From: Pinibacter aurantiacus
GTDB lineage: Bacteria > Bacteroidota > Bacteroidia > Chitinophagales > Chitinophagaceae
Direction of reading: 5' to 3'
Assembly (NCBI RefSeq): GCF_019130065.1
Contig: NZ_JAHSPG010000018.1
Span: 496,001 to 560,000, forward strand
Length of the DNA stretch: 64,000 nucleotides
The position numbers and the translations under genes are program-made. Positions 10,449 through 19,762 of this stretch are shown here, piece after piece; position 1 is the stretch's first letter; each line of letters opens with the position of its first letter. The notes below the pieces were generated by a model. That model saw only the letters and a program-made list of their open reading frames with translations. It was not told where the DNA came from and did not search any database.

Positions 10449-12353
10449 ATGAAAAAAACAATGAAAAATATAATATACCTGGCAGCGATCATTTGCGCAT
10501 TGATCAGCATGCCTGCTTGCGAAAAAATATTGGATCAGTCACCCCATGATAAAATTTCTTCCGGCACGATGTGGACAACAGAAAGCCTCGTGGATCAGGG
10601 TGTAATAGGCGTTTACTATTCTTTACAACATCCGGTGCTGAGTGATGGTATCATTGGAACGAGCACAAACATCGGATATTATGGATACGAGGGTTTTGGA
10701 ATGTCGGGCCAGGGAGAGTACAATATGAACAACTTGTTTTCCAGTGCCGTAACACCTGGTAATAGTTTTTTCAGCTTCACATGGAAATGGTGCTACGATG
10801 GTGTACACCGCGCCAATAGCGCCATTGCGAATATTCCAGCAGCGCCTATGAATGAAGACAAAAAGAAACGTCTCGTTGCAGAATGCAAAGTTTTGCGTGC
10901 GTTTTTTTACATGCGTTTGAATGAACTATATGGTCGTGAAGGTTTAGGCGTTCCCATTTATACGAAACCAATCAGCCCTTCAGATGCCAACAAAGGACAA
11001 AGTCCCGAGGCTGATGTGTGGGCCCTGGTGATCCAGGATTTGACCGATGCGATCAACGAACCATCTCTGGCAAAAAACCAGATTCAGGGCGAAGGTCGTG
11101 CCAGCAAAGGTGCCGCTTATGCTTTGAGAGGAAGAGCTTATTTGCTTACAAAAAAATATGACCTCGCTGCTGCTGATTTCGCCAAAGTAGGAGAGATGGG
11201 TTATAGCCTGTACCCTGACTACAAACAACTATTTAAAGTAGGACAGGAACGTTGCCAGGAAATGATTTTGAGTGTGCAGTATATTGAAGATCCAACCGGC
11301 TATGGTACAGGATTGCAAAAATATTGTGCAGCATTTCAACAAGGCTCAAAAGACAGCAGGGGATGCTGGACAGATCTGCAGATAACACCTGCACTGGTAA
11401 ACCTTTACGAAGAGAAGGTAGATGCTAACACAGTTAAGCCTTTCAGCTGGTCAGACTACATTCCTGAATGGGATGCGATAAGTGCATTGGGTACGGCAAA
11501 CAGAAAAGTATTTTTCATCAGGGATCAAAAGGTTAATGGAACGGTGATTCACTCTACCATTACTAACGCTGTAAATACTGAGTTGAACAAATTGAATGCA
11601 ACCGCGAAGGCGCTGTATCTGACAGAAGGCAACGAGGCTCGCCTTAAAAAGGCTTATGAAAACAGAGATCCACGTTTAACGTACAATGTGGTTACTCCAT
11701 ACTCCAACTTCAAAGGAGTAAACAGCAATTCTACAGCAGAGGGAATGTACACCTACAGATTCCCTGTAACAGGAAAATATTATATCGACCAGTCAGGCGC
11801 GGAACCAAATCTAAATACAGGTTTGCCAGGCACCTACTACACTTCAGGAAGTTGTAATGCCCAGGCAGAATTCAAATATATCCATCGAAAATTTGTGGGA
11901 GATGGTTTGGAGTATGCACGCAGAGAACAAAATCCTGTTGACGAGCCGATTATTCGCTATGCTGATGTGTTGCTTATGTGGGCAGAGGCTTTGGTTGAAA
12001 TGAACGACCTCAATGGTGCGATGGACAAAGTGAAGCAAGTAAGAGACAGGGTAACAATGCCGACAATGGCGTCTTCATTTGCTGATCAAACAACGGCTCG
12101 CAATTACGTGCGTGATGAACGTCGTCGTGAACTGGTGGGAGAAGGCGTGAACTTCTTCGACGAGATGCGCTGGAAAACCCTTAAGCAAACAAAGTTTGAC
12201 CAGAAGGTGGCACAGCACGCATGGGGTGGAACAGAAAGCACGGGCGGCACCACTTACGAATGGATAGGCGATTACTGGTACACATGGCCGGTTCCAAAAG
12301 CAGAAATAGAATTGAATAAAAACCTGACACCAACACCGGGCTGGGTTTACTAG
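10449..12353 (+). CDS. SusD/RagB-family glycan-binding lipoprotein (PUL 1)
   Basis: This 634-residue surface lipoprotein has a signal peptide and lipobox with the lipidated Cys in SMPAC-EKIL. It shows typical SusD features: helical TPR-like segments (AECKVLRAFFYMRLNELYG, AAYALRGRAYL), the RYADVLLMWAEALVEM motif, the RDERRRELVGEGVNFFDEMRWK motif and a C-terminal WPVPKAEIELNKNL. SusD lids the SusC barrel and captures the substrate. It lies 12 bases after SusC, so the two are certainly co-transcribed. A second in-frame Met five codons in could also serve as start. At 634 residues it is longer than the usual ~500-560. Confidence 0.95.
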   Translation: MKKTMKNIIYLAAIICALISMPACEKILDQSPHDKISSGTMWTTESLVDQGVIGVYYSLQHPVLSDGIIGTSTNIGYYGYEGFGMSGQGEYNMNNLFSSAVTPGNSFFSFTWKWCYDGVHRANSAIANIPAAPMNEDKKKRLVAECKVLRAFFYMRLNELYGREGLGVPIYTKPISPSDANKGQSPEADVWALVIQDLTDAINEPSLAKNQIQGEGRASKGAAYALRGRAYLLTKKYDLAAADFAKVGEMGYSLYPDYKQLFKVGQERCQEMILSVQYIEDPTGYGTGLQKYCAAFQQGSKDSRGCWTDLQITPALVNLYEEKVDANTVKPFSWSDYIPEWDAISALGTANRKVFFIRDQKVNGTVIHSTITNAVNTELNKLNATAKALYLTEGNEARLKKAYENRDPRLTYNVVTPYSNFKGVNSNSTAEGMYTYRFPVTGKYYIDQSGAEPNLNTGLPGTYYTSGSCNAQAEFKYIHRKFVGDGLEYARREQNPVDEPIIRYADVLLMWAEALVEMNDLNGAMDKVKQVRDRVTMPTMASSFADQTTARNYVRDERRRELVGEGVNFFDEMRWKTLKQTKFDQKVAQHAWGGTESTGGTTYEWIGDYWYTWPVPKAEIELNKNLTPTPGWVY

Positions 12354-12367
12354 GTTGATTTTTAATA

Positions 12368-12514
12368 CCGTTGGCTAAAGTCAAGCGGCAATGAAGTAGG
12401 TGTAGTTGTTTGAAGTATTATGAAAGGTTTGTAGTGCAAGATGTAATGTGCGGATCATAAATGAAATCAAACACGGTAAGGCATATTTCATTGCCGTTCG
12501 GCTTTAGCCAACGG
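12368..12514. repeat. Inverted-repeat element ending in CCGTTGGCTAAAG
   Basis: The left end reads CCGTTGGCTAAAG followed by a GCGGCAATGAA block. The right end is its near-complement, TTCATTGCCG followed by GGCTTTAGCCAACGG. The element is about 147 bases and lies just after the SusD stop. I saw only this copy in the window. It might act as a stem-loop that reduces read-through. Confidence 0.7.
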
Positions 12515-12543
12515 AAAATAAAAACATAAGACACGACGAAGCT

Positions 12544-12812
12544 ATTTCGCTTCGCGACGATTAACATGTCGCCCCTACGGGGCTGGTATTTGATTCGTCA
12601 TAGCTCATCATTAGCTACTAACGTGTCGCCCTCTGGGGCTTGTCTTAAATGTAAGTTTGTTTTTTACAATTGTTATGTCGCCGATCGAAGACGATATCAT
12701 GCCGTCGGACTCAAAGCCCCAGAGGGGCGACACGTTAGTAGGAAAAGAACGATATAGAAAGTCTACAGCCAGCCCCGTAGGGGCGACATGTTAAACATCG
12801 CAAAGCGATAGA
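12544..12812. repeat. Palindromic repeat, CATGTCGCCCCTACGGGG family, copy 1
   Basis: The outer arms are TTAACATGTCGCCCC (about 12561) and its complement GGGGCGACATGTTAA (ending 12794). Inner arms carry CCCTCTGGGGCT and AGCCCCAGAGGGG. Related copies are at 19141, 48590 and 60314. Short frames reading MSPLRGWY inside it are translations of the repeat. Between the repeat and the GH88 start (12813-12982) I see nothing else. Confidence 0.85.
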
Positions 12813-12982
12813 TTTTCAACAAGCCAGCGTAGAAGATTACAGCATTTGTTCGCGAACAATTGAATAATGCGTAGAAGAAAATAAACGAATGTCGTTTAAC
12901 CAACAAAAGAGAAAACAACTGTCGTTTTGAAGCAAGCAGCAGCATAAAAAATTGCTTTTGCGTGATCCTAACAAAATATTTA

Positions 12983-14266
12983 ATGATACAAAAAACCATG
13001 AGTCGACCTTTTCTTTTTATAACAGCACTTTGTTGCATGCTCGTCGCATTTAGAAATGACAATAGAGATAGCAAAAACAAAATGTTTGTTGAAGACAATT
13101 TTCAATATGCTCAGCGACAGTTGAAGGCGATGTTGCAGGACACTAAGAACAATACCACGTCATTTCCACGTTCAATCAACGAAGCCGGAAAACTGGTTTC
13201 CACCGATATGTACGACTGGACCTCAGGTTTTTTTCCCGGCAGCCTTTGGTACGCATATGAATATACTAAAGACACCACGTTAAAAACAGCAGCTACCAAA
13301 TGGACAGAAGGCTTAGCTCCTTTACAATATTTTACCCGTCACCATGACCTCGGTTTCATGATGTATTGCAGTTATGGCAATGCTTACAGACTCACCGGCA
13401 ACAAGTCATACAGGGATATATTGGTACAGTCTGCGAAATCCTTGAGTACAAGATTCAGTCCGGTTACAGGAAGCATTAAGTCATGGAACAGCTTCAAGAC
13501 ATGGCACGACAACAAGACATATAATTTCCCCGTGATCATTGACAATATGATGAACCTTGAGTTGTTGTTCTTCGCTTCGAAGATAACAGGAGACACCAGC
13601 TTCCGGCATATCGCAGTGACGCATGCATTGACAGCCATGAAGAACCAGGTGCGTCCGGATTTCAGCACATTTCACGTAGTGTGCTATGATACCATTACAG
13701 GCGCAGTAACCGGCAGGGAAACAGCACAGGGCTACGCAGATAATTCAACATGGTCGAGAGGGCAGGCATGGGGCATCTACGGCTTTACCATGACCTACAG
13801 AGAAACGAAAGATCCACGGTTTTTAGAAACAGCACAAAAAATGGCCGACTGGTACTTAAGCCAGGCAGAACTTCCAAAAGACAAAGTGCCTTATTGGGAT
13901 TTCAATACGATGGAAGCAGGTTATGTGCCCGGCATAAAATCATATGCGAAGAAGGTGACGGTAAAATACCGTGATGCATCTGCTGCTGCCATTACAGCTT
14001 CTGCTTTATTTGAGTTAAGTACTTATACAGGACGCAATGCTAAAACGTATTACAAAGCGGCCGTACAAATGTTAGAATCATTAACAGGCCCTGCATACAA
14101 AGCATTGCCCGGCACCAACGGAAATTTTTTGCTGAAACACAGCGTCGGCAGCATCCCGCATAACAGTGAAATAGACGTACCTCTGGTCTATGCCGATTAT
14201 TATTTACTGGAAGCCTTAATGCGCTACAACCGATTATTGGAGGGGAAGAATATAATGAGTAACTGA
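12983..14266 (+). CDS. GH88 family unsaturated glucuronyl hydrolase
   Basis: This secreted enzyme of 427 residues belongs to the alpha6-barrel GH88 family, which removes 4,5-unsaturated uronic acid from the ends of oligosaccharides made by polysaccharide lyases. It has a signal peptide (SRPFLFITALCCMLVA). Family motifs are DWTSGFFPGSLWY, HHDLGFMMYCSYGNAYRLTG, VIIDNMMNLELLFFAS, ADNSTWSRGQAWGIYG and RDASAAAITASALFEL. The likely catalytic aspartates are Asp122 (HDLGF) and Asp187 (IIDN), judged from their spacing in characterised members. I started at the ATG 12983; a GTG at 12962 and an ATG at 12998 are alternatives. It is part of PUL 1. No lyase gene is visible, so lyase products must come from elsewhere. 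Confidence 0.88.
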   Translation: MIQKTMSRPFLFITALCCMLVAFRNDNRDSKNKMFVEDNFQYAQRQLKAMLQDTKNNTTSFPRSINEAGKLVSTDMYDWTSGFFPGSLWYAYEYTKDTTLKTAATKWTEGLAPLQYFTRHHDLGFMMYCSYGNAYRLTGNKSYRDILVQSAKSLSTRFSPVTGSIKSWNSFKTWHDNKTYNFPVIIDNMMNLELLFFASKITGDTSFRHIAVTHALTAMKNQVRPDFSTFHVVCYDTITGAVTGRETAQGYADNSTWSRGQAWGIYGFTMTYRETKDPRFLETAQKMADWYLSQAELPKDKVPYWDFNTMEAGYVPGIKSYAKKVTVKYRDASAAAITASALFELSTYTGRNAKTYYKAAVQMLESLTGPAYKALPGTNGNFLLKHSVGSIPHNSEIDVPLVYADYYLLEALMRYNRLLEGKNIMSN

Positions 14267-14347
14267 GTAACCGAATAACCGAATAACTGAATAATTGAAT
14301 GCCTGATGCACCTGAAGTTCAGTTATTCGGTTATTCAGTTATTCAGT
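14258..14347. repeat. Palindrome of short tandem units (CTGAATAA-type)
   Basis: The left arm is tandem variants of CCGAATAACTGAATAA, and the right arm is its complement TTATTCGGTTATTCAG. The left arm overlaps the last codons and stop of the GH88 gene. A long A/T-rich stem-loop would form in the transcript. Confidence 0.75.
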
Positions 14348-14639
14348 GCTTGAAAAGCAGGAGTGAGCAATCATTTAAGAAAGATTATACTGTGGGATAT
14401 TGGCATTTTGCTGTACTATTTTTCTTTGCTCAGTGGTCATTTGGTAGTTGAAACGGGCACACAACTCAAAGAAGTGTGCTGGGCAAAGGGAAGAAAAGCT
14501 GCCAATTTAGAAAAAGACAAAAATTGCGCAACCGTTTGATAAGATTTTTTGATGTGCGGTTTGATATATTTATGTCAATATCTTAGATTTTTATAACATA
14601 CTCTGCAACAATCATCAATAGAAGAAATATTTGCAAATA
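14348..14639. other. Leader region before the GH35 gene
   Basis: This stretch has no gene. A 6-base inverted pair GCACAC / GTGTGC occurs at 14457-14479. TTTG at about 14560 followed by TATCTTAG near 14580 only loosely resembles a Bacteroidota promoter. Confidence 0.35.
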
Positions 14640-16442
14640 ATGATAAAGAAAATACTTTTTGTCGTCGTCTCTCTTTTCGTGCTGTCAGGCGGCTACGCAC
14701 AGGGTAAGCATGTTTTTAGTTTAGGAAAGAAAGATTTTTTACTTGACGGCAAACCGTTTCAGATTATAAGCGGAGAAATGCATCCGGGCCGCATTCCCAA
14801 AGAATATTGGCGGCACCGTATACAAATGACCAAAGCTATGGGATGCAATACCATTGCCGCGTATGTGTTTTGGAACTACCACGAAACAACGCCGGGAAAA
14901 TTCGATTTCACTTCTGAAAACAGAAATATCGGCGACTTTCTAAAAATATGTGAGGAAGAAAAAATGTGGGTATTGCTGCGTCCGGGCCCATACGTATGCG
15001 CAGAGTGGGACTTCGGAGGCTTGCCTTCTTATCTTTTGAAGACTCCGGATATTAAACTTCGTTGCATGGACAGCACCTATTTGACTGCTGTTAAACGTTA
15101 TGTAAATAAGTTGTCTGTCATTGTCAAGTCACACCTTGTTACCAACGGCGGCAATATACTCATGGTGCAGATCGAAAATGAATATGGCAGTTTCGGTAAT
15201 GACCGAGAGTACCTGAAAACATTACACACCTACTGGACAAGTAACGGCATTAATACGCCGTTTTACACCGCAGATGGAGCTACGACGTATATGCTCGAAG
15301 CTGGTTCACTGCCAGGTTTGGCTGTTGGACTCGATTCCGGCTCAGATCCAAACGATTTTAAATTGGCTTACAAAACGAACCCTGGCGTTCCGGTTTTTAG
15401 CAGTGAAACATATCCCGGCTGGCTTACACACTGGGGTGAGAAATGGGCAAGGCCTGATACCACTGGGTTGTTGAAAGAAATAAAATTCTTGCTGGATAGC
15501 AGTCACTCCTTTAACTTTTATGTTATTCATGGAGGAACCAATTTTGGTTTTACGGCAGGTGCCAATGCTTTTTCCGCCACACAATACCAACCGGATATTA
15601 CCAGCTATGATTATGACGCACCAATAAACGAGCAAGGCCGCGCCACGCCAAAATATTATGCACTACGCAACCTAATCACCAAATATGTGAAAGACGTGCC
15701 CGCGATACCAGCGCCAATACCGGCAATGAACATACCTGAGATTACTATGCAGGCATATTCATCAGTGTGGAGCAATCTGCCAAAACCGGTAAAGGCTGCA
15801 CAGCCCAAGCCATTTGAATACTACGGCCAGAACCAGGGCATGATGGTGTACAAAACAAAACTGATAGGGCACAAAAGCGGCAAGTTAACCATTACCGAAC
15901 CTCATGACTATGCGCTGGTGTTTTTGAATGGAAAATTCATTGATACCATTTTTAGAAGTGGTGGGCACTGGACCGTTGATCTTCCTAAAACTGATGTGAA
16001 AGAACCGGAATTGGAAATATTGGTAGAAGGCATGGGCCATATCAATTTCGCGCAGTTTATGATCGACAGAAAAGGCATAACAGACAGGGTCACCCTAAAT
16101 GGAATGACATTGATGAATTGGGAAATTTATCCATTACCATTTGCAGATAAATATGTAGACCAGGTAAAACCTGCTGCCATAGATGCAGACCGCCGCGGTA
16201 CATTTTTCCAGGGAACCTTCAACTTGCAGCAAACAGCCGATACTTACATAGATATGAGTCAATACAAAAAAGGAATAGTATGGGTGAATGGTCATAACTT
16301 GGGCCGCTACTGGTATGTTGGGCCACAACAAAGATTGTATTGTCCCGCTTCGTGGTTAAAGAAAGGAACAAATAAAATTGTTGTTTTTGATTTACTGGAA
16401 AATCAGGCGCAGCATATCAGCGGTAAAGAAACCATGGAATAA
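14640..16442 (+). CDS. GH35 beta-galactosidase
   Basis: This 600-residue secreted glycosidase belongs to GH35, retaining exo-beta-galactosidases that release terminal beta-linked galactose. It has a signal peptide (MIKKILFVVVSLFVLSGGYAQ). The (beta/alpha)8 barrel carries ISGEMHPGRIPKEYW, NTIAAYVFWNYHE, LLRPGPYVCAEWDFGGLP and QIENEYGSFG, with acid/base Glu181. The nucleophile is Glu256 in SSETYPGWLTHWG. Beta-sandwich domains follow, with a galactose-binding-like end (GIVWVNGHNLGRYW). The ATG at 14640 is preferred to the TTG at 14631. It lies 45 bases before the GH20 gene in PUL 1. The mix of GH88, GH35 and GH20 suggests a complex uronate-, galactose- and HexNAc-containing glycan. Confidence 0.94.
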   Translation: MIKKILFVVVSLFVLSGGYAQGKHVFSLGKKDFLLDGKPFQIISGEMHPGRIPKEYWRHRIQMTKAMGCNTIAAYVFWNYHETTPGKFDFTSENRNIGDFLKICEEEKMWVLLRPGPYVCAEWDFGGLPSYLLKTPDIKLRCMDSTYLTAVKRYVNKLSVIVKSHLVTNGGNILMVQIENEYGSFGNDREYLKTLHTYWTSNGINTPFYTADGATTYMLEAGSLPGLAVGLDSGSDPNDFKLAYKTNPGVPVFSSETYPGWLTHWGEKWARPDTTGLLKEIKFLLDSSHSFNFYVIHGGTNFGFTAGANAFSATQYQPDITSYDYDAPINEQGRATPKYYALRNLITKYVKDVPAIPAPIPAMNIPEITMQAYSSVWSNLPKPVKAAQPKPFEYYGQNQGMMVYKTKLIGHKSGKLTITEPHDYALVFLNGKFIDTIFRSGGHWTVDLPKTDVKEPELEILVEGMGHINFAQFMIDRKGITDRVTLNGMTLMNWEIYPLPFADKYVDQVKPAAIDADRRGTFFQGTFNLQQTADTYIDMSQYKKGIVWVNGHNLGRYWYVGPQQRLYCPASWLKKGTNKIVVFDLLENQAQHISGKETME

Positions 16443-16487
16443 GCGTTAACATTCCCTCTATTTAAAAATAAAAGTTAAACACGAGTT

Positions 16488-18143
16488 ATGATCTCAAGAT
16501 TGTTTGCAGTTGCAGCCAGCTTTTTTCTTTTGGCAAGTGTCACGGCACAGGAGATTTTTATTACGCCAAAGCCCGTTTCTGCGGTTGCGGGAAAAGGTAC
16601 GTTTGTAATTAAACCCGACGCAAGTATTAAGACTTCAGGCGCTACTATGAAGTCAGCCACATTTTTGAAAGACTATGTTGCTAAAATGTATGGCATTTCA
16701 ACCAAAGTAACAACCAAGGGCAAGGGCGATATCGAACTGAAAATAGCGGCTAAAAATAATGCTATCAAAGGCGCCTATCATTTAACTGTTCAGGGTAAAC
16801 ACATATCCATTGTTGGTGATGATGAAGAAGGTGTTTTTTACGGCGTGCAATCGCTGATTCAATTATTGCCGATTCAAAAAACAGGCACCGTTTCCGTACA
16901 GGCAGTAGAAGTAACAGATGCTCCGCGCTTTGCTTACAGAGGCGCACATTTGGATGTGGGCCGCCATTTTTTTGATGTGGACTTTGTAAAGCAATACATT
17001 GATCTGCTGGCTATGTACAAGCTCAATGTTTTTCACTGGCACCTTACAGAAGACCAGGGTTGGCGCATTGAGATCAAAAAATATCCGGAGTTAACGCAAG
17101 TCGGTTCGAAAAGAAACGGTGAGATCATCGGTCACTATCCAGGCAAGGGCAATGACAATAAACCTTCATCTGGTTATTACACACAGGAGCAGGTAAAAGA
17201 CATTGTTGCATATGCAGCGGCTCGTTACATTACAGTTATTCCGGAAATAGAAATGCCAGGACATGGAAGTGCGGCCATCGCAGCTTATCCGTCGCTTAGC
17301 TGTTTCCCAAAACGCTTTACGCCTTTGCCAATCAACATGGTTTCTATGGAGAGCGTAAGACAGGCTCAGCAAGAAAACAGGATCAAATTTGTACAGGAAA
17401 CATGGGGCGTGCATGACGATGTTTTCTGCGCCGGCAAAGACTCAACATTTATTTTCCTGCAGAATGTTTTAGACGAGATCATTCCGTTGTTTCCCGCTAA
17501 GTACATACACATAGGCGGCGACGAATGTCCCAAAACAAACTGGAAGCAATGCCCTTTGTGCCAGAAAAGAATGAAAGAAAACAACCTGAAAGATGAACAT
17601 GCTTTGCAAAGCTATTTCATTGAAAGAATGGAAAAATATATAAACTCCAAAGGCAAAAGCATCATTGGCTGGGATGAAATACTCGAAGGCGGACTGGCTC
17701 CGAATGCAACAGTGATGAGCTGGCGCGGTGAAGAGGGCGGGATAGAAGCTGCCAAACAACATCACAATGTTATTATGACACCGGGCGGCTATTGCTATTT
17801 CGACCATTCCAATTCAAAAAATGAAGATTCATTAACCATCGGTGGTTTGTTGCCAATTCAAACCGTGTATAGCTACAATCCTGTTCCTGCGGCGCTGTCG
17901 GCAGAAGAAGCCAAATACATCATTGGTGTGCAAGCTAACATGTGGACAGAATACATGAGCAATCCTGCAAAAGTTGAATACATGTTGTTGCCAAGGCTTA
18001 GCGCCATGAGTGAAGTACAGTGGACCGCACCAGAGCAAAAAAGCTGGAGCGATTTTCAACCTCGCCTGCTTCATGAATTTAAAAAGTACGACTGGATGGG
18101 ACTGAACTATTGCCCGGTTTACTTAAAAGAAAATAAGAATTAA
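16488..18143 (+). CDS. GH20 beta-N-acetylhexosaminidase
   Basis: This 551-residue secreted enzyme is a GH20 exo-hydrolase that removes terminal beta-GlcNAc or GalNAc by substrate-assisted catalysis. It has a signal peptide (MISRLFAVAASFFLLASVTAQ) and a GH20b N-terminal domain (about 20-140, GVFYGVQSLIQLLP). The catalytic barrel has FAYRGAHLDVGRHFF, KLNVFHWHLTEDQGWRIEIK, PEIEMPGHGSAAIAAYP and HIGGDECPKTNW. The catalytic pair is Asp345-Glu346. An inserted Cys-rich stretch (CPLCQKRM) follows it. C-terminal motifs (GVQANMWTEYM, LPRLSAMSEVQWT) complete the active site. It follows the GH35 gene closely and is probably co-transcribed. Confidence 0.95.
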   Translation: MISRLFAVAASFFLLASVTAQEIFITPKPVSAVAGKGTFVIKPDASIKTSGATMKSATFLKDYVAKMYGISTKVTTKGKGDIELKIAAKNNAIKGAYHLTVQGKHISIVGDDEEGVFYGVQSLIQLLPIQKTGTVSVQAVEVTDAPRFAYRGAHLDVGRHFFDVDFVKQYIDLLAMYKLNVFHWHLTEDQGWRIEIKKYPELTQVGSKRNGEIIGHYPGKGNDNKPSSGYYTQEQVKDIVAYAAARYITVIPEIEMPGHGSAAIAAYPSLSCFPKRFTPLPINMVSMESVRQAQQENRIKFVQETWGVHDDVFCAGKDSTFIFLQNVLDEIIPLFPAKYIHIGGDECPKTNWKQCPLCQKRMKENNLKDEHALQSYFIERMEKYINSKGKSIIGWDEILEGGLAPNATVMSWRGEEGGIEAAKQHHNVIMTPGGYCYFDHSNSKNEDSLTIGGLLPIQTVYSYNPVPAALSAEEAKYIIGVQANMWTEYMSNPAKVEYMLLPRLSAMSEVQWTAPEQKSWSDFQPRLLHEFKKYDWMGLNYCPVYLKENKN

Positions 18144-18182
18144 AGCTGGAGAAAACAAAGCGCGTCAAATAATAAGTTTCTA

Positions 18183-18190
18183 TATCTTCG
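18183..18190 (+). promoter_or_regulatory. Possible -7 element TATCTTCG
   Basis: TATCTTCG lies about 23 bases before the start of the secreted protein at 18213 and resembles the TAnnTTTG element of Bacteroidota promoters. No good -33 TTTG is seen at the usual spacing. Confidence 0.22.
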
Positions 18191-18212
18191 TTACAACACG
18201 ACAATAACTCAT

Positions 18213-18971
18213 ATGAAAATAGTTGCATTATTATTGGCAGTTTCACTAGCTGTAACGGTTCGCGCACAGAACACCATCAATAGTTACAAGTATGTTTTGG
18301 TACCCCAACGCTATGAATTTTTGAAAACAGATAATCAGTATGGGTTAAACACGCTTACCAAAGTATTGCTGGAAGGAGTAGGGTTTTCCGCATTCATGGC
18401 TGACGAAACGTTGCCGGCCGAACTTGCCGCTAACAAATGCAATGCATTAAAAGCGGAAGTAACCGAGAAGAAAAAGTTTTTGGTTACTGCCTTAACCTTA
18501 GTGTTGAAAGATTGCCAGGGCAACATTGTCTATAAAAGCACTGAGGGTAAAAGCTCGGAGAAAGAATGGCAGAGTGCTTATTCGGAAGCGTTGCAAAATG
18601 CTTTCAAATCGCTGAATGCGGCACAGTATAAGTATGACAGCACAAAAGCTCCTATGCTTGCTGCACCCGGCACGAGCGCAGCGCCTGTAGCAGCAGTCGC
18701 AGCCGCAACTACGGCGGTGGCGGTTGGTGTACCGGCAGCAGTCACCGAAAACAGCAATGTGTTGTATGCACAGCCTAACCCAAACGGTTACCAACTGATA
18801 GACACCACGCCTAAAAAAGTAATGACGTTGCTAAAAACCTCACAACAGGATGTTTTTATTGCAGATGACGGCATTTCGAAAGGCGTACTATTCAGAAAAA
18901 ACAACGAATGGTTCTTCGAATGCTATAAAGACGAAAAACTTGTTTCCCAAAAGCTTAATATCAAGTTTTAA
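18213..18971 (+). CDS. Secreted protein of unknown function
   Basis: This 252-residue protein has a clear signal peptide (MKIVALLLAVSLAVTVRAQ). I do not recognise a named family. The first half (SYKYVLVPQRYEFLKTDNQYGLN, then a predicted helix/strand region with KCNALKAEV) resembles an uncharacterised group of periplasmic Bacteroidota proteins. An Ala/Val/Pro-rich flexible linker (about residues 150-180) leads to a compact C-terminal part (YQLIDTTPKKVMTLLKTSQQ, GVLFRKNNEWFFECYKD). It is the last gene before a strong terminator and lies 69 bases after GH20. It may be carried on the PUL 1 transcript or have its own promoter. Confidence 0.65.
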   Translation: MKIVALLLAVSLAVTVRAQNTINSYKYVLVPQRYEFLKTDNQYGLNTLTKVLLEGVGFSAFMADETLPAELAANKCNALKAEVTEKKKFLVTALTLVLKDCQGNIVYKSTEGKSSEKEWQSAYSEALQNAFKSLNAAQYKYDSTKAPMLAAPGTSAAPVAAVAAATTAVAVGVPAAVTENSNVLYAQPNPNGYQLIDTTPKKVMTLLKTSQQDVFIADDGISKGVLFRKNNEWFFECYKDEKLVSQKLNIKF

Positions 18972-19011
18972 TACACTTACGGGTTCTTAACCGGAAAACG
19001 CAAGCTGACTG

Positions 19012-19048
19012 AAACCTGTATAAAATGAAAGTTTTATACAGGTTTTTT
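19012..19048 (+). terminator. Intrinsic terminator after 18213-18971
   Basis: A perfect 14-base stem, AAACCTGTATAAAA (19012-19025) and TTTTATACAGGTTT (19032-19045), has a 6-base loop and ends in a T run. Confidence 0.85.
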
Positions 19049-19140
19049 GTTTTTTATATCAATGCGTTTAGATGTCGAAACCTTCTTTCAAAAAACAAAC
19101 AGTTCAATTACCCATTACATAGAATTAAGAAACAGACGGC

Positions 19141-19397
19141 ATTTAACATGTCGCCCCTACGGGGCTGGTATTTTGTTACCCCTTTGTGTGTTTTTCTACT
19201 GACGTTTAGCCCCTCTGGGGCTTTGTACCCTACAATGTTGATATTGTCTATGATCGGCCACATGTCAACATTAAAAAAACAGGCTTAGCAATTAAGACAA
19301 GCCCCGGAGGGGCGAAACGTTAGTAGCAGAAAAGATAGAATTTAGAACATTAAAGCCAGACCCGCAGGCGCGACATGTTAAATCTCGCGAAGCGAAA
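19141..19397. repeat. Palindromic repeat, CATGTCGCCCCTACGGGG family, copy 2
   Basis: The left arm is TTAACATGTCGCCCC near 19143. The right arm GCGCGACATGTTAA near 19368 shows some decay. The inner arms TTTAGCCCCTCTGGGG and CCCCGGAGGGGCGAAACG correspond to copy 1. The open frame at 19025-19288 is the repeat in translation. Confidence 0.8.
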
Positions 19398-19514
19398 AAT
19401 GTTCTTGGTGTCTGAGCTTGTCGAAGCCCGATTGAACAGAAGCAGCGCCCGCAGATTATTATTCATTAAACTACGTCGGTTTGGATATTCAGAAATGCGT
19501 CAACAGCCTAATTG

Positions 19515-19658
19515 TTAATGCCCTACGGGCAATAGTCCCTTCTCTTTTCATAGTATCTATTGATATTAATGCCCAATGGGCAAAAGTTTCCCGTAGGGGA
19601 AACAATATCAATAGACTTCACCAGGCGGCGACGGCAGTATTGCCCGTAGGGCATTAAT
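19515..19658. repeat. Palindromic repeat, TTAATGCCCTACGGGCAATA family, copy 1
   Basis: The outer arms are TTAATGCCCTACGGGCAAT and ATTGCCCGTAGGGCATTAA. The inner part has TATTGATATTAATGCCC and complementary AATATCAATAGA. A second copy lies at 34815-34953. The remainder of the gap up to 19762 shows nothing recognisable. Confidence 0.85.
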
Positions 19659-19762
19659 ATGTTAGCGACTTGTTTTTCACTTAACGATATTTCAAAAAAA
19701 ACTTATCTAGGCTTTGGTACATAATCGCGATTTCATTGTCTTAATGATATATCCTGTTATAA

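Noticed and set aside
12566-12757. Short frames reading MSPLRGWY, also seen at 19025-19288 and 12763-13098
   Set aside because: They are translations of the CATGTCGCCCC repeat; the same peptide appears wherever the repeat does.
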